NCBI RefSeq assembly: GCF_003660455.1
Contig: NZ_QZVR01000022.1
Span: 38,452 to 102,451, forward strand
Length of the DNA stretch: 64,000 nucleotides
Direction: 5' to 3'
Source: Nocardioides ferulae
GTDB lineage: Bacteria; Actinomycetota; Actinomycetes; Propionibacteriales; Nocardioidaceae
The translations under genes were made by a program, and so were the position numbers. Positions 39,060-47,498 of this stretch are shown in pieces; position 1 is the first letter of the stretch, and every line of letters starts with the position of its first letter. A model generated the notes under the pieces. That model ran no database searches, was not told the DNA's origin, and was given only the letters and a program-made list of their open reading frames with translations.

Positions 39060-39087
39060 CGGGTCAGCCCGGGCTCAGCCTCAGCTC
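39053..39087. terminator. Convergent hairpin between CBS and selO genes
   Basis: GAGCTGA (39053-39059) pairs with TCAGCTC (39081-39087), enclosing the palindrome AGCCCGGGCT. It includes the CBS stop codon and nearly reaches the selO stop codon. Confidence 0.45.
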
Positions 39088-40531
39088 AGGTGCCGCAGAA
39101 CGTGCGGTAGCGCCCGAAGTCGTCGGGTGCCGGGTCGGCGTACCGCTCGAGCCCGGGCCGCGCCTCGAACGGCCGCAGCACCGCCTCGAGCAGCTCGTGG
39201 AGAGGTTCCAGGTCGCCGGCGGTCGCCGCGGCCAGCGCCTCCTCCACCAGGTGGTTGCGCGGCACGTAGACGGGGTTGACGCGGTCCATCGCCCGTGGGT
39301 CGGGGTCGCGCTCACGCCACCGGGCCAGCCAGTCGTCGAACGCCGGCAGGTCGAGCACTCGGCCGCGGACCGGCTCGGCGTCGCCGCGGGCAGCCGCGGC
39401 GAGTCCGCGGAAGAACGAGGTCCAGTCGGCGTGACCGGACTCGAGCAGCGCGAGCAGCTCGGCGACCAGCCCACGGTCGACCGGGCCGTCGAGGCCGAGC
39501 TTGGCCCACACGCCGCCCGCCCACGCCTCCTGGTAGCGGCCGGTGAAGGTCTCCAGCACCTCGACGGCGTCGGCGATCGCCCGCTCCTCGTCGTCGTGCA
39601 GCAGCGGCAGCATCGCCTCGGCCAGCCGTGCGAGGTTCCACTGGGCGGCCGCCGGCTGGTTGCGGTAGGCGTAGCGGCCGCCCTCGTCGATCGAGCTGAA
39701 CACGACCGCCGGGTCGTAGGCGTCGAGGAACGCGCAGGGCCCGTAGTCGATGGTCTCGCCGGAGATCGTCATGTTGTCGGTGTTCATCACGCCGTGCACG
39801 AAGCCGATCAGCATCCACTGCGCCACCAGCCCGGCCTGCGCGGCGACCACCGCGTCGTACAGCGCCAGGTGGGGGTGCTGTGCCGCCGCGGCGGCCGGGT
39901 GGTGGCGGGCGATGGCGTGGTCGGCGAGCCGGCGCAGCAGGTCGACGTCGCCGCTGGCCCGGGCGTACTGGAAGCTGCCCACCCGAAGGTGGCTGCTGGC
40001 CACCCGGGCGAGCACCGCTCCCGGCAGCACGGTCTCGCGCTGCACGGCCCGGCCGGTCGCCACCACCGCCAGCGCCCGGGTCGAGGGGACGCCGAGCGCG
40101 TGCATGGCCTCGCTGACGACGTACTCGCGCAGCATCGGCCCGACCGCCGCCCGGCCGTCGCCGCCGCGGGCGAACGGGGTGCGGCCCGACCCCTTGAGGT
40201 GCAGGTCGCGCAGCGCACCGTCGGCGTCGCTCAGCTCGCCGAGCAGCAGCGCCCGGCCGTCGCCCAGCCGGGGCGAGTAGCCGCCGAACTGGTGACCGGC
40301 GTAGGCCTGCGCGACCGGCCTGGCCTCGCTCGGCACCGTGGTGCCGAGCAGCAGCCCGAGGTCGTCGCGCAGCGCCGCGGCGTCCAGCCCGAGGTCGCCG
40401 GCGAGCTGCTCGTTGAGGACCAGCAGTCGCGGATCGGGGGCGTCCTCGCCACGCCACGGCACGGCCAGCTCGGGCAGCTCGCGGGCGAACCGGTCGCCGA
40501 GCCGGAGGCTGGAGGAGGGGGCCACGCTCAC
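39086..40531 (-). CDS. selO: Protein adenylyltransferase SelO (YdiU)
   Basis: SelO is a pseudokinase-fold enzyme that transfers AMP to proteins in redox stress. The 481-residue protein has the family motifs QAYAGHQFGGYSPRLGDGRA, LKGSGRTPFARGGDGRA and HGVMNTDNMTISGETIDYGP. It ends YRTFCGT, so a cysteine stands where some homologues have selenocysteine. The GTG start at 40531 has TAGCCT 7 bases upstream (leaderless). Confidence 0.95.
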   Translation of the reverse strand: MSVAPSSSLRLGDRFARELPELAVPWRGEDAPDPRLLVLNEQLAGDLGLDAAALRDDLGLLLGTTVPSEARPVAQAYAGHQFGGYSPRLGDGRALLLGELSDADGALRDLHLKGSGRTPFARGGDGRAAVGPMLREYVVSEAMHALGVPSTRALAVVATGRAVQRETVLPGAVLARVASSHLRVGSFQYARASGDVDLLRRLADHAIARHHPAAAAAQHPHLALYDAVVAAQAGLVAQWMLIGFVHGVMNTDNMTISGETIDYGPCAFLDAYDPAVVFSSIDEGGRYAYRNQPAAAQWNLARLAEAMLPLLHDDEERAIADAVEVLETFTGRYQEAWAGGVWAKLGLDGPVDRGLVAELLALLESGHADWTSFFRGLAAAARGDAEPVRGRVLDLPAFDDWLARWRERDPDPRAMDRVNPVYVPRNHLVEEALAAATAGDLEPLHELLEAVLRPFEARPGLERYADPAPDDFGRYRTFCGT

Positions 40532-40538
40532 TCCGTCG

Positions 40539-40583
40539 AGGCTACGGGCGGAGTCCTAGCGAGTGGGAGGCACGCCCTAGGGT
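40539..40583. promoter_or_regulatory. Divergent -10 boxes for selO and the FKBP gene
   Basis: TAGCCT on the minus strand (40539-40544) lies 7 bases before the selO GTG, and TAGGGT on the plus strand (40578-40583) lies 7 bases before the FKBP ATG. Both fit the leaderless pattern. Confidence 0.65.
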
Positions 40584-40590
40584 GGTCGCC

Positions 40591-40959
40591 ATGGACAAGC
40601 CTGAGATCGACTTCCCCGACTTCGACCCGCCCGCCGACCTCGTGGTCACCGACGTCACCGTGGGCGAGGGCGCCGAGGCCACCGCCGGGTCCACGGTCTC
40701 CGTGCACTACGTCGGCGTCGCCCACTCCACCGGCGAGCAGTTCGACGCCTCCTACGACCGCGGCCAGCCCCTGCAGTTCCGGCTCGGCATCGGCCAGGTC
40801 ATCTCCGGGTGGGACCAGGGCGTGCAGGGCATGAAGGTCGGCGGCCGCCGCCAGCTCGTCATCCCGCCGCACCTGGGCTACGGCGACCGCGGCGCCGGCG
40901 GTGTGATCAAGCCCGGCGAGACGCTGATCTTCGTCGTCGACCTGCTCGGCGTCAGCTGA
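40591..40959 (+). CDS. FKBP-type peptidyl-prolyl cis-trans isomerase
   Basis: The 122-residue protein is a single FKBP domain without signal peptide: VSVHYVGV, GEQFDASYDRGQPLQFRLG, VISGWDQGVQGMKVGGRR and the final GYGDRGAGG followed by LIFVVDLLGV. It is a cytoplasmic foldase. ATG 40591 is chosen because TAGGGT is exactly 7 bases upstream. Confidence 0.95.
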   Translation: MDKPEIDFPDFDPPADLVVTDVTVGEGAEATAGSTVSVHYVGVAHSTGEQFDASYDRGQPLQFRLGIGQVISGWDQGVQGMKVGGRRQLVIPPHLGYGDRGAGGVIKPGETLIFVVDLLGVS

Positions 40960-40984
40960 CCTGCGCCTCGGCAACTTCGACGAG

Positions 40985-41239
40985 TCACCAGGGAAGACCG
41001 TCGTCGGCGCCCTCGGCGGGCTGGTCGCTGACCCGGGCCGCGACCGCGCCGAGCGCGACGACGTCACCGGTCACGAGCTGGCGGCCGCGCCTGGTCTCGA
41101 CCTCGCCGTTGACGCTCACCGCGCCGGCGGCCAGGACGGGCTTGGCGTCGGCGCCGGTCTCCACCAGGTTCGCCAGCTTCAGGAACTGGCCGAGCCGGAT
41201 CGACTCGTCGCGGATCGGGACGTCGTAGGGATCGCTCAC
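40985..41239 (-). CDS. S4-domain RNA-binding protein
   Basis: The 84-residue protein is essentially one S4 domain (IRLGQFLKLANLVETGADAK then VNGEVETRRGRQLVTGD), as in the YaaA/RlbA-like group of small S4 proteins that act on ribosomes. GTG 41239 is chosen with GGGAG about 10 bases upstream; an ATG at 41248 abuts that box. It is convergent with the FKBP gene. Confidence 0.87.
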   Translation of the reverse strand: MSDPYDVPIRDESIRLGQFLKLANLVETGADAKPVLAAGAVSVNGEVETRRGRQLVTGDVVALGAVAARVSDQPAEGADDGLPW

Positions 41240-41301
41240 GCGTCGCATTCTCCCGCAGCTTCGAGGGTTGGGACTCACGGGAGTGGGGAAGCCTGCCGTC
41301 C

Positions 41302-42438
41302 GTGACCCGCCGCACCCCTCTTCCCCTGCGTGCGCGGTCCGGTCCTGCTGCCAGCCTGATCGTCGGCCTGCTCGCCACCGCCGGGCTGACCGGCGGCTGC
41401 CAGGCCCTGGACGGAGATGAGCTGGCGTCGCCCCGCCCCGGCGAGGTCATCGAGCAGACACCCGGAATGTCGCCGACCGACGACTTCCCCTTCGAGGTCG
41501 TCGTCCCCGACGGCATCGTCGAGCTCGCCGTCTCACAGCCGTTCCCGCTCCTGCCGAAGACCAGGCACCCTGGCGTCGAGACCCTGCGGGCCCCGGAAGG
41601 GCACCGGTTCGTCGGAGTCGCCTGGGATGCCAGGTCCAATCCCCTCCCGTACGACATCGAGGAGGCCATGTCCGGTGTCGAGGCGAGCGCGATCCCGTGG
41701 GAGGTGCCGCGCGTCCCGGCCGGACTCGCTCTCGAGGTCGAGGGACTGGGCGAGGTCGAGCTGCCCCCCCAGAGTCTCGGCATGACCGGCGACGACGGTG
41801 CCGCCTACGTGGTGGTCCCCGACGACGCAGCCCTGACCCTCCTGGTCACCTACGACGGGGTGACCCAGTCGCTCCCGGTGCCCGCGCAGAGCGCCGGCAC
41901 CAGTAGTCCGCCCGAGCCGGGCCGCGCCGCACCCCTCTACGACCTGGTCGAGCAGTACTCCGCGCAGCCGCACGGCGACACCTACGCCAGCTGCCCGGTC
42001 CCTGACATCCTGGAAGGCCGGGGCCTGGACTCGCTCTTCCTCTGCAGTGCCGACAAGGTCTGGTCACTGCCGTACCTGAGCGGTCGCGGCTGGGCGCCCC
42101 CCGGACGGACCTGGCTGGTCGTCGAGGCCCGGATGAGCTTGCAACACCTGTACCACCTCGGTGACGGTGGGCACACCGACTACCGCACCCGATCGGTGTC
42201 GTGGTCCGCCACGCTCGACGGCCGGCCGCCGAGCCACCGGTCCCGAGTGGAGTCGAGCACGGCCGAGCACGAGCGATGGCGACTGGTGTTCTCGGTCCCG
42301 GAGCGCCGCCGCTACGAGCTCGGCTTCGAGGCGACCTACGCCGGCACGGCGGTCCCACCGAACCGCACCGCCGCCCCCCGGCGTGTGCGGGTCCCGGTGT
42401 CCGGCAGCGTCCGGGTGAGCCCGGTGCCGCATGACTGA
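41302..42438 (+). CDS. Uncharacterised lipoprotein
   Basis: The 378-residue protein has a signal peptide and a lipobox LTGGC with the lipidated cysteine C33. The rest is soluble and beta-rich, with two parts (about 55-190 and 225-375) that each contain a segment shaped like an accessory beta-sandwich, for example GHRFVGVAWDAR and RTWLVVEARM, reminiscent of DUF4352-type folds but not a clear match. No catalytic motif is seen. It starts with GTG and is convergent with the DUF445 gene. Confidence 0.75.
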   Translation: MTRRTPLPLRARSGPAASLIVGLLATAGLTGGCQALDGDELASPRPGEVIEQTPGMSPTDDFPFEVVVPDGIVELAVSQPFPLLPKTRHPGVETLRAPEGHRFVGVAWDARSNPLPYDIEEAMSGVEASAIPWEVPRVPAGLALEVEGLGEVELPPQSLGMTGDDGAAYVVVPDDAALTLLVTYDGVTQSLPVPAQSAGTSSPPEPGRAAPLYDLVEQYSAQPHGDTYASCPVPDILEGRGLDSLFLCSADKVWSLPYLSGRGWAPPGRTWLVVEARMSLQHLYHLGDGGHTDYRTRSVSWSATLDGRPPSHRSRVESSTAEHERWRLVFSVPERRRYELGFEATYAGTAVPPNRTAAPRRVRVPVSGSVRVSPVPHD

Positions 42439-42469
42439 CCGGCTCCGGGGCCGAGTCGCCCAGCGCGGC

Positions 42470-43777
42470 TCAGTGCACGAGCCCGCTGACGGCGTGGATC
42501 AGCACGCCGACCAGGCCACCGACGATCGTGCCGTTGATCCGGATGAACTGCAGGTCGCGGCCGACGTGCAGCTCGATGCGCCGGGCCGCCTCCTTGCCGT
42601 CCCACCGCTCGATCGTGTGGGTGATCACCGCGGTGACCTCGGCGCCGTAGCGCTCGACGCCGAAGACCACGGCGTCGGCGAGGATCCCGTCGATCCGGGC
42701 GCGCAGGCGGTCGTCGGCGACCAGGCGCTCGGCGAACGAGCGCAGCTCGGCGAGCAGCCGCGCCCGGACCGCGCCGTCGGGGTCCTGCAGCGACGCCGTG
42801 AGCACCCGGCGCAGCGCGTTCCACAGCGAGACGCTCGACGCGAGCACCTGCGGGTGGTCGAGCAGCCGTTCCTTGAGACGCTCGGTGCGCTCCCGGGTCT
42901 CGGGGTCCTCCAGCAGGTCGTGGGCCAGCTTGGCCAGCATCGAGTCCAGCGCCTCCCGGGCGTGGTGGCGCGGGTCCTCGCGGATGTCGGCGACCCAGCG
43001 CACCAGCTCCACGTGGATGCGGGAGGTGACGGCCTCGTTGAGCCGCGTCGGCGCCCACCACGGTGCCCGCTCCCCCAGGATCTCGGTGACCGTGTCGGGG
43101 TTCGCGCTCAGCCAGCCGTGCAGCTCCATCAGCGCCAGGTCGACCAGGCCGTGGTGCAGGTCGTCCTCGAGCACCTCGGTGAGCAGTCCGCCGAGCAGCG
43201 GGGCGATCGGCTCCTCGCGGAAGCGAGGGACCAGCGCGTCGGCGATCAGGCTCTCGACGTGCTCCTCGCGCACCCGGCGCAGCGCGACCACCGTCACCTC
43301 CGACGCCTCGTCGACGACCCGTTGCGCGTGGGCGGGCTCGCGCAGCCAGTGGCCCACGCGCAGCGAGACCGTGGCGGCGGCGACGCGGTCCCGGACGATC
43401 TCCTCGTGCAGGAAGTTCTCACCCACGAACTCCTGCAGGCCCCGACCCAGCTCGTCCTTGCGCTTGGGGATCAGCGCGGTGTGCGGCACCGGCAGCCCGA
43501 GCGGGTGGCGGAACAGGGCGGTCACCGCGAACCAGTCGGCGATCGCGCCGACCATCGAGGCTTCCGCGCCCGCGTTGACGTAGCCCCAGAAGCCGTCGGC
43601 GCCGAGCGTCAACAGGTAGACCACCGCCGCCAGCAGCAGCAGGCCGACCGCGACCGTGCGCATCCGGCGCAGGGCGCGCCGGCGGACCGCGTCCTGGCCG
43701 GGGTCCAGGCTGATCAGCGGCCCCGGCGCTGCCGCGTCGGAGGAGCGGCGGGTCTGGTCGGTCGGCATGGCACTCAT
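42470..43777 (-). CDS. DUF445 family membrane protein
   Basis: The 435-residue protein begins with a membrane helix (about 41-60), then the characteristic GAEASMVGAIADWFAVTALF and HTALIPKRKDELGRGL segments of DUF445/YheB proteins, a long amphipathic helical middle, and a C-terminal hydrophobic segment after RINGTIVGGLVG. Its function is unknown; the family is membrane-anchored with a large cytoplasmic or periplasmic helical region. Confidence 0.9.
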   Translation of the reverse strand: MSAMPTDQTRRSSDAAAPGPLISLDPGQDAVRRRALRRMRTVAVGLLLLAAVVYLLTLGADGFWGYVNAGAEASMVGAIADWFAVTALFRHPLGLPVPHTALIPKRKDELGRGLQEFVGENFLHEEIVRDRVAAATVSLRVGHWLREPAHAQRVVDEASEVTVVALRRVREEHVESLIADALVPRFREEPIAPLLGGLLTEVLEDDLHHGLVDLALMELHGWLSANPDTVTEILGERAPWWAPTRLNEAVTSRIHVELVRWVADIREDPRHHAREALDSMLAKLAHDLLEDPETRERTERLKERLLDHPQVLASSVSLWNALRRVLTASLQDPDGAVRARLLAELRSFAERLVADDRLRARIDGILADAVVFGVERYGAEVTAVITHTIERWDGKEAARRIELHVGRDLQFIRINGTIVGGLVGVLIHAVSGLVH

Positions 43778-43849
43778 CGCGGCGATTGTCGCTCACGACC
43801 GCGCACGCTGGGGAGGGAGCAGGCGTGCGGCCGTGCCAGAATGCCCGCC

Positions 43850-44248
43850 ATGTCGCGCACGGTGATCACATTCGGCACCTTCGATGTCTTCCACGTGGGA
43901 CATCTGAGGGTCATCGAGCGTGCCGCGTCGTTGGGTGACCGCCTGGTCGTCGGGGTCTCCGCCGACGCGCTCAACCTCCGCAAGAAGGGCCGCGAGCCGG
44001 TGTTCAGCCAGGCGGAGCGGCTCGAGATCGTCGCCGCCCTGAAGCCGGTCGACGAGGTCTTCGTGGAGGAGAGCCTCGAGCTGAAACGTGACTACATCAC
44101 CAAGTACGCCGCCGACGTCTTGGTGATGGGCGACGATTGGGCCGGCCGTTTCGACGAGTTCCGCGACATCTGCGAGGTCGTCTACCTGGCTCGCACGCCG
44201 GCCATCTCCACCACCGCGCTGATCGAGAAGATCGCGGCCACCCCCTGA
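43850..44248 (+). CDS. Glycerol-3-phosphate cytidylyltransferase-like nucleotidyltransferase
   Basis: The 132-residue protein has the nucleotidyltransferase motifs TFGTFDVFHVGHLRVIERA and RTPAISTTALI, the latter equal to the RTxxISTT signature of TagD-type enzymes, which make CDP-glycerol from CTP and glycerol-3-phosphate. The product could feed a teichoic-acid-like wall polymer; no polymerase gene is in this window. CAGAAT lies 7 bases before ATG 43850. An ATG at 43841 is also in frame. Confidence 0.88.
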   Translation: MSRTVITFGTFDVFHVGHLRVIERAASLGDRLVVGVSADALNLRKKGREPVFSQAERLEIVAALKPVDEVFVEESLELKRDYITKYAADVLVMGDDWAGRFDEFRDICEVVYLARTPAISTTALIEKIAATP

Positions 44249-44263
44249 CCCTCGGGAGACCTC

Positions 44264-45850
44264 TTGCGACGAACAACCGCTGCCATCCTGCTGATCCTCG
44301 GAGTCTCGGTGGCAGGACTGCCCGGCCTGCCCGCGACCGCCGCCACCGGTGCCGCCCCGGCGTCCGTCACCACCCTCACCGACCCGACGTCCGATGCCCT
44401 CGGCACTCCCGGTGAGCTCACCGCCGACGAGGCCCGCGCCGCGCTGGCCGAGGTCATCGACCTGGTCGAGCCGAACGGTCCCGGTGCCCGGGTCGACGGC
44501 CGGCTGCCCCGGGTCGACCTCACTCTCGCGATGCGCGACCTCGCTCGCGCGCTGCCGTCGCTGACCGGCCGCGACCGCGAGCAGGCCGAGGCGCTGCTCG
44601 CCCGGCCCACCCAGGGAGCCAGCGACCCGTACGGCTTCGGCTACACCACCCGCGCGGTGAACAAGTGCGCGAAGAAGATCTGCATCCACTGGGTGAAGAG
44701 CACCACGGACGCACCACCCAGCAAGAAGTGGGTCAAGAAGTCGCTGAAGGTGATGAACCGGGTCTGGCGCCACGCGGTCGGCAAACTGGGCTACCGCAAG
44801 CCCCCGAGCGACGGCAAGCGCGGCCCCGGGCGCGGCAAGCTCGACGTCTACCTCAAGGATCTCTACAGCGCCGGAGCCTACGGCTTCTGCGCAGCCGAGC
44901 GCCGCGCCGGCCGCGGCGGCGCTTCGGGCTACTGCGTCCTCGACAACGACTTCGCCGAGTCGCAGTACGGCGCGCCGCCCATGAAGAGCCTCAAGGCCAC
45001 CGCCTCCCACGAGTTCTTCCACGCCGTCCAGTTCGGCTACGACTACGCCGAGGACCGCTGGCTGCTGGAGTCCACGGCCACCTGGATGGAAGAGCGCTTC
45101 GCCGACAGGGTCAACGACAACCGCCAGTACTTCCCCGCCGGCCAGCTCGGCAAGCCCAGGAGCTCGCTGGACGCGTTCGACCAGACGACAGGCAACCAGT
45201 ACGGCAACTGGGTGTTCTGGGAGTACCTCAGCCAGCGCCGCGGCGTCGGCATCGTGAAGAAGATGTGGCAGCGCGTCCAGCCCACCCGACGCGGCAACCC
45301 CTACTCGGTGAAGGCGCTCCGCGGCCTCCTCGGCAAGCGTTTCGTGCGCACCCTCGCCGCCTACTCGGCAGCCAACACCGCGCCGGCGCGCTACTACTCC
45401 GAAGGCAAGGCCTGGCCGGCGGCGCCGGTGGCGAAGAAGTGGAAGCTCGGCAAGACCTCTCGCAAGGCCGCCTACCAGGTGAAGCTCAACCACCTCTCCT
45501 CGAGCAGCGTCAAGGTCAAGACCGGCAAGGGTCTCAAGGGCAAGCGGTGGAAGCTGCGGGTCCGCCTCAACGGGCCGGCCCGCGGCGGCAGCCCCGCGGC
45601 GTACGTCACGGTCAAGCCGCGCAAGGGCAAGGCACGCCACACCCTGGTGAAGCTCAACCGCAAGGGGGACGGGGCGGCGGCGGTCGCGGTCCGCAGCGGG
45701 CGGACGAAGCACGTGACGGTCACCCTGGTCAACGCCAGCACCCGCTACCGGTGCAAGCGGGGCACGACCTTCGCGTGCGCCGGCAAGCCCCTCGACCAGA
45801 AGAAGCCCTTCAAGTTGAGGCTGAACATCGTCAAGGCCAAGCGGCGCTGA
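44264..45850 (+). CDS. Secreted MXAN_6640-type putative metalloprotease
   Basis: The 528-residue protein has a signal peptide (about 1-28). A zinc-protease signature ASHEFFHAVQFGYD lies near residue 247, followed by LLESTATWMEERF, which fits the downstream glutamate of the MXAN_6640 family of putative metalloproteases. Cysteines around 128-133 and 206-224 may form disulfides. The last 130 residues are a very basic lysine-rich domain. The TTG start at 44264 has GGGAG 6 bases upstream. It follows the cytidylyltransferase by 15 bases, so it may be co-transcribed. Substrate unknown. Confidence 0.85.
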   Translation: MRRTTAAILLILGVSVAGLPGLPATAATGAAPASVTTLTDPTSDALGTPGELTADEARAALAEVIDLVEPNGPGARVDGRLPRVDLTLAMRDLARALPSLTGRDREQAEALLARPTQGASDPYGFGYTTRAVNKCAKKICIHWVKSTTDAPPSKKWVKKSLKVMNRVWRHAVGKLGYRKPPSDGKRGPGRGKLDVYLKDLYSAGAYGFCAAERRAGRGGASGYCVLDNDFAESQYGAPPMKSLKATASHEFFHAVQFGYDYAEDRWLLESTATWMEERFADRVNDNRQYFPAGQLGKPRSSLDAFDQTTGNQYGNWVFWEYLSQRRGVGIVKKMWQRVQPTRRGNPYSVKALRGLLGKRFVRTLAAYSAANTAPARYYSEGKAWPAAPVAKKWKLGKTSRKAAYQVKLNHLSSSSVKVKTGKGLKGKRWKLRVRLNGPARGGSPAAYVTVKPRKGKARHTLVKLNRKGDGAAAVAVRSGRTKHVTVTLVNASTRYRCKRGTTFACAGKPLDQKKPFKLRLNIVKAKRR

Positions 45851-45877
45851 GCCGAGTCGATTCGCCGGTCTGGGAGG

Positions 45878-47428
45878 TCAGTGGAAGCCGTGCCGCGCCA
45901 GCGGCGCGAGCAGCACACTCTCCTCCCAGGCCAGGTGGGAGCGCATCGTGTCGTCGAGCAGGTCGACCGCGCGCCGCAGCTCGGGCAGCCCGTCGGGCCC
46001 CGACACGACCGCGACCAGCGCCCGGTCGACCTCGTCCAGCACCCGGGCGATCACGAGGTGCTCCTCCTCCAGCCGGTCCACCACCGGGGCGAGGCCGGGC
46101 TCGCGCGACCGCAGGTGCGGGAACATGCTGGTGTCCTCGATGGTGTGGTGCGTGGTGACCACCCGGCAGTAGGACTCGCAGTAGGCCCCCAGCGTCCAGT
46201 TGTTCTGCCGCATCGTCATCTCGTTGATCAGCGACCGAGCCCGCCCGGCGTCGACACTGCCGGCCTCGACCTGCCCGATGAGCGCGTGCAGCTGCTCGAG
46301 CTCGGCACGCAGGTGGTCGTGGACGTCGACCAGGTGCTGCGCGGTGGCCCGCTCATGGTCGGTCCAGGCCGGCTCCGGACCCTCGAAGCGGTACGCCGGG
46401 CGGGTGCGCTCGTCCCAGGGCGCACGGTCGGCGCGGCGCCGGCCGTCGTCGGGGGTGGGCCGCACCGCCCGCGACACCGCCACCCGCTCCGGGGACGGTG
46501 CGGCGGCGGCCGGCTCCGGCACCATCGCCGGCGACCCGGCCCGTGCGGCGTCCACGAGCTGCCGCACCGCGGGCGCCACCTCGGCGCCGAAGCGGCGTAC
46601 CTCGTCCGGGTCGTCGGTGGCCAGCAGGAACGTGCTGATGCCGTGCTCGAGGGTGAGCCCGGCGAGCTGCTCGGCCCAGTCGGCGGCCGAACCGACCAGC
46701 CCGGGTTCGCCCGCGCCGGCGGCCGGGTTGACGTTGTAGAGCCGGCGGATCGCGGCAGGCTCGCGTCCGGCGGCGAGCGCCGCCTCGTCGATGCGGCCGT
46801 TGCGCTCGGCCAACGTCTGCGGCGGCACGTAGGCCATGCTCGGCAGCCAGCCGTCGGCCAGCCGCCCGGTGAGCGCGAGCATCCGCGGCCCGATGGCCCC
46901 GAGCCAGATCTCGACGGGGTGCGCGGGCGCGGGCCCGGGGTGCACGCCCTGCACCTGGTAGTGCTCGCCGGCCACCCGCACCGAGCGCTGCGTGGTGTCC
47001 CACGCGCCGCGGACGACCGCGATCGCCTCCTCCAGGGCGGCCACGGCCTCGCCGGGGCTGCGCCGGTCGCCGCCCGCGGCGGCGATCGCGTCCCAGAAGG
47101 CGCCCGCGCCCAGCCCCAGCTCGACCCGGCCGCGGCTGAGCAGGTCGAGGCTGGCCACGGTCTTGGCGAGCACGAACGGCGGCCGCAACGGAAGGCTGGC
47201 CACGTTGGGGGCCACCCGCAGGCTCGAGGTGCGTGCGAGCACGGTGGCCAGCAGCGCGAACACGTCGAGGAACCGGGCCTGGTAGGGGTGGTCCTGCACT
47301 GTGACCAGCTCGAGCCCGGCGACCTCGGTGAGCGAGGCCAGCTCGAGCACCCGGTCGGGCGCCGCGGCGTCCGGGGTGAGGAAGGTGCCGAACTGGAGGT
47401 CGTGGCCGTAGTCGGTCATGTCGTCCAT
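45878..47428 (-). CDS. LLM flavin oxidoreductase fused to a hemerythrin domain
   Basis: Residues about 10-310 form a luciferase-like (LLM) F420- or FMN-dependent oxidoreductase: LQFGTFLTPDA, RVELGLGAGAFWDAI, PVEIWLGAIGPRMLALTGRLADGW. After a Pro/Arg-rich linker (about 311-365) comes a hemerythrin domain with the iron ligand pattern VDVHDHLRAELEQLH, TTHHTIEDTSMFPHL, LEEEHLVIAR and MRSHLAWEESVL. The two occur usually as separate proteins. ATG 47428 is listed; ATG 47419 has CAGGAT 7 bases upstream and may be the true start. It is divergent from the patatin gene. Confidence 0.9.
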   Translation of the reverse strand: MDDMTDYGHDLQFGTFLTPDAAAPDRVLELASLTEVAGLELVTVQDHPYQARFLDVFALLATVLARTSSLRVAPNVASLPLRPPFVLAKTVASLDLLSRGRVELGLGAGAFWDAIAAAGGDRRSPGEAVAALEEAIAVVRGAWDTTQRSVRVAGEHYQVQGVHPGPAPAHPVEIWLGAIGPRMLALTGRLADGWLPSMAYVPPQTLAERNGRIDEAALAAGREPAAIRRLYNVNPAAGAGEPGLVGSAADWAEQLAGLTLEHGISTFLLATDDPDEVRRFGAEVAPAVRQLVDAARAGSPAMVPEPAAAAPSPERVAVSRAVRPTPDDGRRRADRAPWDERTRPAYRFEGPEPAWTDHERATAQHLVDVHDHLRAELEQLHALIGQVEAGSVDAGRARSLINEMTMRQNNWTLGAYCESYCRVVTTHHTIEDTSMFPHLRSREPGLAPVVDRLEEEHLVIARVLDEVDRALVAVVSGPDGLPELRRAVDLLDDTMRSHLAWEESVLLAPLARHGFH

Positions 47429-47452
47429 CCTGCCGGGCGTCGCGATGGCCGC

Positions 47453-47479
47453 GGTGACCGCGGTGACCGCGGTGACCGC
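47453..47479 (+). repeat. Three 9-bp tandem repeats GGTGACCGC before the patatin gene
   Basis: Three exact copies fill 47453-47479, eight bases upstream of the TAGCCT box of the patatin gene and between two divergent genes. Each unit contains the inverted repeat GGT-G-ACC. The in-phase spacing of 9 bases is close to one helical turn, so it may be an operator. Confidence 0.6.
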
Positions 47480-47498
47480 CAGCCACTAGCCTGGCCGG

